Assembly (NCBI GenBank): GCA_028571685.1
Contig: CM053162.1
Span: 67,444,351 to 67,508,350, forward strand
DNA: 64,000 nucleotides
Reading direction: 5' to 3'
DNA from: Heterohyrax brucei
Taxonomy: Eukaryota; Chordata; Mammalia; Hyracoidea; Procaviidae
The position numbers were made by a program, and so were the translations under genes. This document shows positions 54,509 through 64,000 of the stretch, piece by piece (within the stretch, counting starts at the first letter, position 1; each line of letters begins with the position of its first letter). Under the pieces are notes generated by a model. That model did no database searches, was not told the origin of the DNA, and saw only the letters and a list, made by a program, of their open reading frames with translations.

Positions 54509-54812
54509 GCTGTGGACTGCCAGAAGAATTAAAAAATCTATCTTGGGAGAGATACGAGAGTCCTCCTGTATTTTGGACGTGTTACCAGGAGGGATCAGTC
54601 CCTGGAAATGGACAACATCCTTAGTAAATAGAGGGTCAGTGAAAAAGAGAAAGACCCTTGAGGAGATGAATTGACATAGTGACTGCAACAACAGGCTGAA
54701 ACATAGCAACAATTGTGAGGACAGTGCAACACTAGGCAATGTTTTGTTGTGTTGTAAATAAGGTTGTTATGAGTCACAAACAATTGAGTGGCTATTAACA
54801 ATAACAACAGAT

Positions 54813-56434
54813 GGGATCTAGAGATTGCCAAAGTGCTCCTTTAAATTCATGGTTTCAGCAGCGGTTAATGAGCTTACATACATTGTTTGACGAGGAAGAT
54901 TGTAAGTATGTAAAACTGAGAAACAAATTTGCTTGATTATGAAAGAGACTGTAAAAGAGAGCTTCACTTAGCAAGAGTTTGATGTGCTGATGAAGGACAC
55001 TGGACTGAGTGACTCAGTACAGACATTAATAAAATCACTCTTACCAAGTAATTTATGTAAGACCAATACATGCTGCATGAATCACTGGAAAATACTATTA
55101 AATGTCGAATATCTGAATCATCTTTTAATTGTCAATCTGTCAAAAGTTTTATGTGAAGATTTATATGTTCACAATTACACCATACTGGCAGAAGGATTTG
55201 TTAAGGAGAGAAGTAATTTTGTTCCTGGATTAAGAAATATTAATATTCACAGAGAACCAAGTTTTAACATTCAGAATGAAATCATTGTATTAGGTTGAGA
55301 TTTGAACAGAAAAAGCCTACCAAACTTCAAATATTTTGTACCTGTAGTTACTGTAAGAAACATGCAATTAACTTTTTTATTTTTGATTTTAATTTGCGGT
55401 GTTCAGAAATCACAGATTTATCCACGGTAAACTGGCAAACAACTCTGCAACATTTGTGATAGTAAAAACTATTTTTTGGGGTTGTGATACTGTTCCTGAA
55501 CCTTTTATTTTCTTGTCTCTTAAACTCAGTGTCTTTCTTCATTGAGTCTCTCTTGTCACCTCTCCACTGTGGGCAGAGGTGCAGCGGCGAGACTGAGGGG
55601 ACAATGAGCGAGATGACACTCCACACCTACACCCCTCTCACATGCTTACTTTCTCTGTTGACAAGTTCCAGGTGGTCTTAGAAAATATAAACTGTTTCAA
55701 AGGAAAAAAAAAGACTTTTCAGAAGGAATACAATTGGAATATTTTCTGTTCCGGGGGAAACCTGATTGGCTGCTGCAAAGATTAAATAAGAAAGACCGCA
55801 AAAGGGGATAATATCACAAATTTTATGATTACCTATGTTTCTTTCTAAAACTATGTTTCACCATTCATTCCACTTTTTACTCTGTATTTCTCAGTGTTAA
55901 ATGCAGAACAAAAGTAGTCTAGTAAAATATTAATTTTTCAGTTTTTGATATTTTAAACAAGAAAATAAATTTGATTTCCTTGTGCATTAAACTTACAACA
56001 TTGCCATGATTTTTGTCATGTCTTAAAAATAACTTCTAGATGCACCTGAAGTTTCTACATTATCAGATGTGGATTACTAGGACCAGAAAAAGAGCAAAAA
56101 AATGAGAAACTACATCTGGAATTCTACTTGCCTCTCTCTGTTATGTGTAAATGAAGCAGTGTCAGTTAACTTTTCAAAAATTATTTCAGGCAAATTAGGA
56201 ATCTATTGTAGGTTGTTCAAACTTGACATTTTTAGGTTGTGGTTTTTGATTTATAACAGTTCACAATCGGAGCTAATACAAAAAAATGAGAGAAACTTCT
56301 TTTTAGAATGTCTTGCTAAATTTTTAAATAACCATTAAGATAATTTTCAGGTAAATAACCAATGCTTCTTGATGGGGAGTTGTGCTTGTGAGAAGCAGTG
56401 TCATCTTTGGAGACTCACTGGGCAACAAAGCTGA
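54813..56434. other. unassigned; two unrecognised open frames
   Basis: About 1.6 kb outside known repeats. A 104-codon plus-strand frame at 54984-55298 (with LSDSVQTLIKSLLPSNLC) and a 92-codon minus-strand frame at 55348-55626 (lysine-rich end, with CQFTVDKSVISEHRKLKSK) are the longest here. The second loosely recalls BED or CGGBP1-like fingers (a SAISDHLKSK-type helix), but the cysteine spacing is wrong, so I do not claim it. Confidence 0.3.
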
Positions 56435-56435
56435 T

Positions 56436-56766
56436 GGAAATTGCCCATAAATCATAATGAAGGTCTACTCTTCAGACAGGAACAGATTAGACTTGGCGAT
56501 GCAGAGTGACCATATATTGGATGCACTTTACGGTTGTGTGCATCTATAGGATATCACCCTGCTGACTACTGGCTGGAGGAAGGGGAGTGGGTGGAGAAGA
56601 GGTGAAAGGAGGCTGTTGGGAGGATGAGACATGTATGGAGCAGAGAGGAAGAGTGTGCTGTCACTGGGCAGGGAGAGCAGTGGAAGCTGCATAGAGGTGG
56701 GCATGCAAATTTATATGGGAATGTACACTTTCACTCAGTCATAATAAAAAAAGAAAAAGAAAATTG
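56436..56766 (+). mobile_element. 5'-truncated L1 3' UTR
   Basis: TTGCCCATAAATCATAATGA, AGACTTGGCGATGCAGAGTG, GGATATCACCCTGCTGACTA, purine tract at 56575-56650, GGGAATGTACACTTTCACTC and an A-rich tail. Flanks GGAAATTG (56436-56443) and GAAAATTG (56759-56766) form a probable 8-bp target duplication with one mismatch. Confidence 0.9.
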
Positions 56767-56924
56767 ATGCTCACTGCTTAGAAGAAGTCTACAATAATTA
56801 CACTTCAAAGAGAAAGCCCAAACACAGTGTCCTGTTGTGTTATTCCATCATAATCTGGGTACAGTTAAGACAGATTCAAGCTAGATTAAGCCAAAAGACA
56901 TGCTTGTTACGCCACACATTTTGT

Positions 56925-57116
56925 TGCTGTGCATCGTCAAGTCGATTCTGAGTCCTCCAGCTCTGTAGAACTACCTGATTGGTTTCCTAGGCTAAAATCT
57001 TTACCCTAGCAGATCCACAGCTCTTTTCTCCCAAGGGGTCACTGGTGAGTTCATCCCTCTGACCTTTTGGTAAGTAGTTGAGTGCTTAAGTATTGCACCA
57101 CTAAGGACCTTCCGTA
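56925..57116 (-). mobile_element. AfroSINE, long variant
   Basis: TGCATCGTCAAGTCGATTCT, GGCTAAAATCTTTACCCTAG, CTCTGACCTTTTGGTAAGTA and TGCACCACTAAGGACC. The long middle segment (TCTTTTCTCCCAAGGGG) matches the subtype at 23.3 kb. Confidence 0.82.
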
Positions 57117-57474
57117 TACTGGGTAGGCTGAATAGTAATGCTGAATTTTGGTGAAAATAGATATTCAGGTTCCAATATCATATTAACAACCAGTGTCACT
57201 TGCTGTATATCTTTTGCTTTCTTTTCTCTGTTCATGGTCATAAATGGGACCCCTAGAAACTCCAGGCTAATAGAGCACTGACTTTTCATGACTACACACT
57301 CCGAAGTCTGCTTTTCCCTTTCCCAGACAAGACCTTGCAGACCTCTCCCACTCAACCAGAAAGAGAAACATCAATCACGATCCCTATTGGTTCATGCTGA
57401 TCCCTGTGGTTACCTTTACACATGTACTAAGTTTAAGTGGAAGCAGTGTCCTAGCTGAAAAGTTTGTCTATGTG

Positions 57475-58015
57475 GGTTGCAGTGACTATTGCTGCTTAAC
57501 AGATTGATCAAATACTAGTGAAAAACAACCATTAATTTTGTTTATGAATTCTGTGATTCGAGAACTTGTGTATGGTGCAGTGGGAATCTTCATTCCACTT
57601 GGTGTCTGCTGTGGTGACTCGAAGGCTGGAAACAGGAATCCTTTCAATACTTGTCCTCTCATGTGTGCGGAGGTTTATGGTAAACAGAGCTGAAATACTG
57701 AGGACTAGAAGAGCCAAGTACCCTCAGGTACCTCTTTCAAGTTTTGTGTGGTGTCTCCATCCCATCTTCTAATATGACAGTAGCCAGACTTTTCCTATGT
57801 CAGCTCTAAAATCTAGATTGAGAGACAGATGGCAATTGTGTGTGTGTGTTCCTCCCCACTCCCCCAGGTTTAAGATTTGAAAGACCCTAATGTCATTCCT
57901 GACACAGTCTACTCATTAGAAGTGAGTCAATAAGGCCGGTCATAATCCAAGGAAAAGGCGTTGGAATTCTCTTTGTTATAAGAATCTTGCAAAGTTTGAG
58001 GCCATCTTGAAAAAA
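57475..58015 (-). mobile_element. old mammalian interspersed repeat, probably LTR-type
   Basis: AAACAACCATTAATTTTGTT, GCAGTGGGAATCTTCATTCC and CTGTGGTGACTCGAAGGCTG, then AAGTGAGTCAATAAGGCCGG, follow an arrangement I know from an ancient eutherian repeat (AACAACCATTTTATTATGCT, then AAGCAAGTCACAAGGCC). The family name is uncertain. Frames at 57532-57772 on both strands are not genes. Confidence 0.45.
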
Positions 58016-58139
58016 AAATTGATGTGCCTGTTATATATTGAAAAAAGCTCCTATTAGATTGGAGAAGACTTGGTAACGTTACTAGAAGAGAAAGAAAGAA
58101 CAAACAGCAGGAAATTACAGTCAGTGTTCTTTTGGGGAG

Positions 58140-60979
58140 TCTAATACACTATAGATATTGCCTTGCTAATTTTTGCATATCTTTGATTTTGAGAATTTGC
58201 TGTTAGTATTCTAATGAAATGTACACTAATGTATCTATGTCATCACTTAGTCACCCTTACTGTTATTCCAATTTTACCAAAGTTGTCATTTGTGTTCATT
58301 TTTTTTCTCAGTCTGTTAGAATATTTCTAAGCAGAATAGTTTGTGAAGGATTGATATTAATATTTCATAATGAATTCACCAGTCAAGGCAGCTGAGCCTG
58401 GTATTTTGTGGGAAGTTTTTGGTGTTAGTAATACAATCTCTTTACATATCTGCTCAGATTCTTTTTTTAAATTTCTTCTTGTGCTAGTTTTAGTAGTTTG
58501 TGAAATTTTTCTAATTCATCTAAGTAACCTCGTTTGTTGGTAAACCATTTTTAATAGCATTCTTTTCAAACCTTTCTTCCCCCCTGTAACATTGATAGCA
58601 ATGTCCCGTCTTTTATTCCTGATTATAGTAATCAAGTTGTCTCTATTTTGGGCTTTGTCAGTCCTAGGCAAATTTTGTTAGTTTTAGATCTTTTCAGAAG
58701 AACTAACTTTTGTTTTTGTTAATTTTTTTGTTAGTTTTTTGTTTTCATTTAATTCTCCTCAATATTTAATTCACTCTTCTTGCTTTAGGGTTCATTCATT
58801 TTACTTTTTCTAGATTTTATAGGTAAAATATAGGTTGTTAATTTGAGATATATCTTCTTTTTTGAAGTGGCTTTCATAGTTATGAATTTTTCTTCTAAGT
58901 ACTACATTAGATGCATTCAACAAGGTTTTCAGGGTTTCTTCATTTTAAAGTATGTTATAATTAATTTTTCATTTATTCACTGACTCATAAGTTATTTGCG
59001 AGAGTATTGTTTAATTTTCAAATATTTGTAAATTTTCCTGGATATGTTTCTGATCATGAAATCTAATTTCATTATATTGTATGAACTGACTTTAATTCTT
59101 TACATTTATCAATTTTGTTTTATGACTGTATGAGCTACCTCATAAATATATTACGACAATGTTGAGCAAACTGTTGTATACTTGTCTGATGAATCTAGTT
59201 GGCTTTAGTACTTTCTAAGTGTTCTGTTCCCATATTCTTTTGCCTATTCGCTCTATCCATGATTTAAAGTGGGATAGTAAAGCATTAACTGTCTTTGTTC
59301 AATTGCCTATGTCTACCTTTAACTCTGCCAGTTTTAATTTAATAAATCTGGGCATTCTGTTGTTAAGTGCAAATATTTTTATAGTTGTTACACATTACTG
59401 ATAGGTTGATTCATTTCTTGTTATACATTGTCCTTCTTTGCCTCATGAAACAATTTTTGTCTTAAAGTCTATTTTTTTTCAGATATTAGTATAATGCTGT
59501 AGTTGCTCTGTTTTAGTAACTGCATATTTCTTTCTCATCCTTTTATTTTTAAACATTTTTTTGACTTTGAGTCTCGGTGTCTCTCAAAGACAGCACATAG
59601 TTGATTCATGTTTCCTTTTTATTCTTCCATGCTGTCAGTCATTGCATTTTGATTGAAGTGTACAGTGGATACTCGCTCAACATAATTACTGATAAGATAT
59701 AATATGTTTCTGTCATTTTGCTACTGTTTCCTATATAGTTTGTGTAGATGCGTTTCTCTATTCATACGTAACTGACTTCTTTTGTGTTAAATAGATATTT
59801 TCTAGTGTGTCATTTTAATTCCTGTCACTCTTGTAATATATGTGCCTGTATGTATGCATATATATTTATATGTATATATTGTGTATATATATATATGTTG
59901 TGTGTGTGTGTGAATGTATTTCTTGTTGTTTTTTATTTTCTTAATGTTTCACCTCGAATTATAATTGTCATCTTAATTTATAACAGTCTAGTTTACATTA
60001 ATGTCAATTTAAAGCAATTGTAGAAAAACACTTTGTACTTATGTAACTCTATTCACTCTCCTCTTGAAATTTATACATAGTATTCTTCCCCCCCAAAATT
60101 TTATAATTGTTTATGAAGTTGTCTTTTAACTCCAGTGTAGAACCAGCCAAGAATATATTAATGCTCTCATGTATATACAGCTGCTGTCACTGGTGTCCTT
60201 CATTTTTTCATGTACATTCAAATTACTTTCTTTTTTTGTAATTTTTTCATTTCAGCTAAAATAGTTGTCTTTAGTAGTTCTTAAAGCACAGATATTCTAG
60301 TGAGAAATTATCTCAGCCTTTGTTGTTCTGCTTCTTTATTTTGTCCATCTTTTTTGAAGAATGGTTTTAGAAAATGTAGAATTACTGTATGAGGTTTTCT
60401 TTTGTTTTTTTCCAGTACTTTGAATATATCATCCACCTTCTGATCACCGTTGTTTCTAGGATAAACAGCTGTTAATCTTATTGCGCATCTCTTCTACATA
60501 CTGAGTATGATTTGCTTCTCTCTCACCACTTTCAAGACAGTCCCTTTGTCTTTGACTTTTAATAGCTTCCCTATCATATAACTAGGTGTAGGTTTTCTTA
60601 AAAAGATATATATATTTGTAATTGAGTAAGGCTCTTACGGGTACAGAATAAGGATTTTCATCAAATTTACAAAATTGTTGGACATCATTCATTATGACAC
60701 CTGTTCTTTTCCCTCTTCTAGGTTTCCCATTATTCAAATAGTAGTGAGTTTGATAGTTCTCACATTTCCATTGAGGTTAAATTTGACTGTTCTTCATTAC
60801 TATTATTTTTTTAATGTTTGTTCTAGAAATCAAGTATATTAATTGAGTTATCTTAATATTCATTCTACTATCAAATAAATAGTGCTTTCATGCCCTTCTG
60901 GTGATTTTCCATTATAGTTAATGGACTTTTCCTCTTCATAACATCTAATTGGTCCTTTTTCTATAATTTCTTAATTAAT
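58140..60979 (-). mobile_element. ancient L1/HAL1-like LINE, antisense (part 1)
   Basis: ATGAATTCACCAGTCAAGGC, TATTCCTGATTATAGTAATC, CACTGACTCATAAGTTATTT and CTTTGCCTCATGAAACAATT represent ORF2-like antisense text. GTGTCCTTCATTTTTTCATG, GAAATTATCTCAGCCTTTGT, TTTGAATATATCATCCACCT, GCTGTTAATCTTATTGCGCA and TAGGTTTCCCATTATTCAAA match the ORF1-proximal text I know from HAL1/L1M. All frames are closed. A young L1 splits it at 60.98 kb. Confidence 0.72.
59838..59920. repeat. TA/TG microsatellite in the ancient LINE
   Basis: ATATGTATATATTGTGTATA followed by TATATATATGTTGTGTGTGT. The 79-codon frame over it translates the repeat. Confidence 0.85.
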
Positions 60980-62821
60980 ATTCTGAATTTGAAACATCAG
61001 AAGAGAAAATAGATAAATGAGAACTACTACTTTTAAGAATCAAACACTTTTGCTCATGCAAAGACTTTATTAACAGAATTAAAAGACCACCAACAAAATG
61101 GGAAAAAATATTTGGCAACTATATGTCAGACCAATACCTAATCTCCATAATCTGTAAGGTACTACAAAATATCAATCAAAAAAAGATAAATCATCCAAAT
61201 AGGTGATGGGCAAAGGAGATGAACAGACACGTCTCTGAAGAGGAGATCCAGGCAGCCAAAAAACACATGTGGACATGCTCACAATCATTAGCTATTAAAG
61301 AAATTCAAATCAAAACTACAATGAGATACCATCTCATCCCAACAAGGTTGGCCAGAATCCAAAAAATGCAAAACAAAAAATGCTGCACAGGCTGTGGAGC
61401 AATTGGAATGCTCCTACACTGTTGGTGGGATTGCAAAATAGTGCAACCTCTTTGGAAAGCAATCTGGCGCATCCTTAAAAAGCTGGAATTAGATATACGA
61501 TTTGACCCAGTAATTCCACTGCTTGGACTATATCCTACAGAATCAAGGACATTCACACCAGCTGGCACATGCACATGAATGTTTATTGCAGCACAGTCCA
61601 CAATAGCGAAAAGATGGGATCAACCCAGATGCCCAACAACAGAGGAATGGATAGGTAAACCGTGACATATACTCAATGGAACATTATGCGACGATAACAA
61701 CGAGTTTAAGACACATCTCATAACCTGGTTTCAGTTGCAGAACATTATGCTGAGTGAAAGTAGTCAGTGACCAAAGGACAGATATTGTATAAGACTTCTA
61801 TGACAAGAACTTAAAAACAGACTCATGCCTAGAAGAAAAGACTCTTTGATGGCTGCAAAGGTGGGGAGGAAGGGAGGGTGAGGGGCCGAGGGTTTGGATT
61901 AGTTGATAGAAATTTGGTTGGGTGTAATCTGTGACAGCATACCTTAGAAAGAAGATCAATATTAACTGGACGTCAACACAACGTGATTACTTCTCCCATC
62001 TTAACCCAATATTGCAAGGATAGAGTATCTGGAGTCGGGGGCCAGGGACCATGTTCTCAGGGGAAATCGAGGCCAAATTGGCACAACTAGTATTTTGCTA
62101 AGAGAGTGTTCTGCACCCTACATTGGTGAGTGGCGTGTCTTAAAAGCTGTCAAACTGCCACCTGAGGGTACAGCAAACGGTCCCAACTCAGCAAGAATGG
62201 ATGATCACCAATAACCAAAATGACACAGGGGAAAGAGAACCCAGCAGACAGAGAGACCCACGTGAGTGGGTGACTACATTGACTTGTGACTGGAAATACC
62301 GGATGGTACCCAGCCATCACCAGTGATAGCCACAATAGAGCTCACAAAGTTGAGTCTCGCTGGCAACATAAGAATAAAAAAGCGTGCACCCTGAGATCTC
62401 CACTAAAAGACCGCAATTTGTGGTTCAGCTGCCTCAGAGTAACCCTGGGAGCATGGCCCCTGGCCCTGACACTGCCCTTATCCATAAAGCATAATGGAGG
62501 TCAACTCTTCGGACAGGAGTGGATTGGACTTGGTGACGGAGAGTGACCATACCATGTGTGCACTTTATGGTTCTATGCATCCATAGGATGTCATCTTGCT
62601 GGCCTCTTACTAGAGGTGGGGGAGTAGGTGGAGAGGAGAGGATAGGAGATTGTTGGGACAATAAGACATATATGGAGCAGAGAGGAAGAGTGTGCTGTCA
62701 CCAGGCAGGGAGAGCAGTGGGAGCTGCATACAGGTGGCCGTGCAAATTTATACGGGAATGTACATTTTTGCTGAATCATAATAAAAATAATAAATAAAAT
62801 AAATAAAAAATTCTGAATTTG
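60980..62821 (+). mobile_element. L1, 1.8 kb, with perfect 12-bp target duplication
   Basis: ATTCTGAATTTG lies at both edges (60980-60991 and 62810-62821), so the element is 60992-62809. It holds the ORF2 C-terminus: 61219-61578 reads [58 protein letters not shown] and FDPVIPLLGLYPTESR. That frame ends early at a TGA in GCACATGAATG, short of the usual end. A long 3' UTR of about 1.2 kb follows, with GGATTAGTTGATAGAAATTT, CTTCTCCCATCTTAACCCAA, GAGCTCACAAAGTTGAGTCT, a purine tract at 62612-62700 and GGGAATGTACATTTTTGC, then an AATAAAATAAATAAAAAA tail. It is the best preserved L1 here and a key to the shorter 3' UTR fragments. Confidence 0.95.
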
Positions 62822-63420
62822 GTGAGACATCATTCTCACACTTTCCTTTAATTCTTGACACGTGGTGTACCTTTATTCATACAATATATTCAAAAGGGCT
62901 TATTTAAAGTGCTTGTAAAATAAGTCCAACAACAGGGTTTCCGGAAGAACAGTATTTTGACTGCTTTTTCCTTCTGTATGCATCGTACTTTCCTGTTCAT
63001 TTTCACTTATCATATACTTTTGCAGAAAACTACAAGTCTAGAAATAATGCAGTGTGGAAACTGTGGCAGTAGGAGTTTATTTCTTCACAGGATGCATTGC
63101 TCTTTGTTGTTGTTACAGCTACTCTTTGTTTTCTGTGTGCTTGTCTGTGTGGGGGACTTTCCTAAACTAATCTCTAAAGTCAGTATTCTTGGACATGTCT
63201 GGGTACTGAAGTCTCTGCTAAGGGAAATTAGTGGTCCGTTGATGAGTGGACACAAATTTCCTTAAAGCCTTGATTCTATCAATCCTGCAGCTATTGCCAA
63301 GTGGCTCTGTGTGTATGTTGGGGACATGCTCTTAATGTTCCTGCGTTTCGTAATAGTGTTTTAGACTCTGTACTGCTCAAGTTTCAAAATCAGCTATAAG
63401 TAAGATATTACGGCATCTTT
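62822..63420 (-). mobile_element. ancient L1/HAL1-like LINE, antisense (part 2)
   Basis: After the L1 insertion the older element resumes: TTTTCCTTCTGTATGCATCG, TACTTTCCTGTTCATTTTCA, AATAATGCAGTGTGGAAACT and GACTTTCCTAAACTAATCTC fit the distal, 5'-ward end of the same antisense LINE text. A 102-codon plus-strand frame at 62957-63265 is its antisense shadow. Confidence 0.7.
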
Positions 63421-64000
63421 CAGTATTTTAGCACACACACATGACCTAGTAGATTTTCAGGAATATGGTACAACTTTCAAAGACTCCTATACACACGTGT
63501 TTCCCCAGTTATTAATCTTAACTTTTTTCCTTCCTGTTTATTCTGCCTGAATAAACAACTGTTACTGATAATTTTCAACATGTACTCTAATTATTAAAAA
63601 AGTAGTTTTTGATATGTACTTAACATTCTAAGATATATATTCAAGAATACATATCCAATAACAGTTGAGGGTTTTGGGGAAAAATAGTGGCGGGGGGGCT
63701 GCCCTTATGTGAGAGCAAATATATTTCCAGAATCCATGTTATTAAATCAATGCAATATAATCATCATATTAAACAAATCTACTTATTAACTGGATAGATG
63801 ATTAAAATGGACAAATAAATATGATTTAAGATAAAAGCATTAAATTGGGTGAAGTGACAGATTATCTAAGAGACAATGTAGAAAATGTCACTCATGGACT
63901 CAAGTGCAAAAGTATGAATTTAGATCTCTATCACTAATATATACAAAAAATGAATTGGAAAAATAAATAGCTCTTATGCTATTAGAATGGGGGTCAGTTC
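63421..64000. other. no gene or recognisable repeat
   Basis: AT-rich DNA to the window edge. TTTCAGTATTTTAGCACACA and TTCCCCAGTTATTAATCTTA may be more of an old LINE 3' end, but I cannot place them. Confidence 0.4.

Larger units (their letters stand above)
51640..54812 (+). mobile_element. RTE LINE, sense, reverse-transcriptase part, with three insertions
   Basis: Coding words survive in order: AAAACCAAAAGGGAAGAACA, GGAAAGAATACACAGAGTCC and GAAGGAAGAAGTCCAAGCTG (51.65-51.9 kb). Motif A of reverse transcriptase follows as LYFIDFTNAFNFVDQNTLW at 53090-53150. The YADD box is present as YADY near 53400-53440, so the second catalytic Asp is lost. The C-terminal part has MHLIPAVMFSIASYACKIWA at 53880-53940 and ends ACAATAACAACAG at about 54810. 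An L1 (51.96-52.78 kb), an AfroSINE (53.46 kb) and a MaLR LTR (54.0 kb) split it. The endonuclease domain is absent. Confidence 0.88.

Noticed and set aside
54984-55298. 104-codon plus-strand frame as a gene
   Set aside because: It has no recognisable domain, no nearby promoter or splice context, and follows directly on a dead RTE. Kept only as an unassigned frame.
61305-61601. 98-codon minus-strand frame
   Set aside because: It is the shadow of the L1 ORF2 C-terminus on the plus strand.
62957-63265. 102-codon plus-strand frame with hydrophobic stretches, possible membrane protein
   Set aside because: It is antisense to the ancient L1/HAL1-like element, and the T-rich strand naturally yields F/L/V-rich translation.

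Overview
The window is ordinary-looking mammalian nuclear DNA: AT-rich, CpG-poor and packed with interspersed repeats at many stages of decay. The repeat set points to an afrotherian, most likely an elephant or close paenungulate. It holds about thirty copies of the tRNA-derived AfroSINE (head like ACCCTGGTGGCATAGTGG, body with GTCCTATAGGGTCGCTATGA), RTE/BovB-class LINE copies with the TTGTTGTTGTTAGGTGCC end, and L1 copies carrying the long 3' UTR that I associate with elephant L1. The organism call rests on recognising these families by eye, not on a search.

No protein-coding gene, rRNA or tRNA gene can be supported. Every long open frame I examined is a LINE or transposase remnant, the antisense of a repeat, a microsatellite translation, or an isolated frame under 135 codons. 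The best unexplained frame is the 70-codon one at 2156-2368. The window is therefore intergenic or deep intronic.

Layout. 0.5-4.5 kb: RTE remnants (minus), a MaLR-type LTR, two AfroSINEs, and an RTE split by an L1 3' UTR. 5.8-9.8 kb: AfroSINEs, an RTE tail, an old antisense L1, and a 5'-truncated L1 3' end with a 15-bp target duplication. 10.5-15.2 kb: a 1.5-kb antisense RTE, then an old L1 broken by another old repeat that itself received an RTE tail, then two AfroSINEs in a row. 17-21 kb: AfroSINEs and a duplicated TA/CA microsatellite block. 20.9-24.1 kb: an old plus-strand L1 carrying two SINEs and an opposite L1 3' UTR. 24.4-26.5 kb: two MaLR/MLT-type LTR fossils with insertions. 29.5-34.7 kb: the largest element, an antisense L1 with two SINEs and one mariner foldback element. 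30.7-36.9 kb: three related mariner-derived foldback elements. 40.9-42.1 kb: an unexplained inverted repeat. 42.2-46.8 kb: MaLR LTRs and SINEs. 48-50.2 kb: a head-to-head SINE pair and a SINE split by an L1. 51.2-54.8 kb: an old L1 end and a plus-strand RTE broken by three younger elements. 58.1-63.4 kb: an ancient antisense L1/HAL1-like element broken by a 1.8-kb L1 with a perfect 12-bp target duplication.

The elements do not form a functional system; what the window preserves is a layered insertion history. The two items least explained by known families are the inverted repeat near 41-42 kb, whose 77-nt core is far better conserved than its flanks, and the cluster of three mariner foldback elements.
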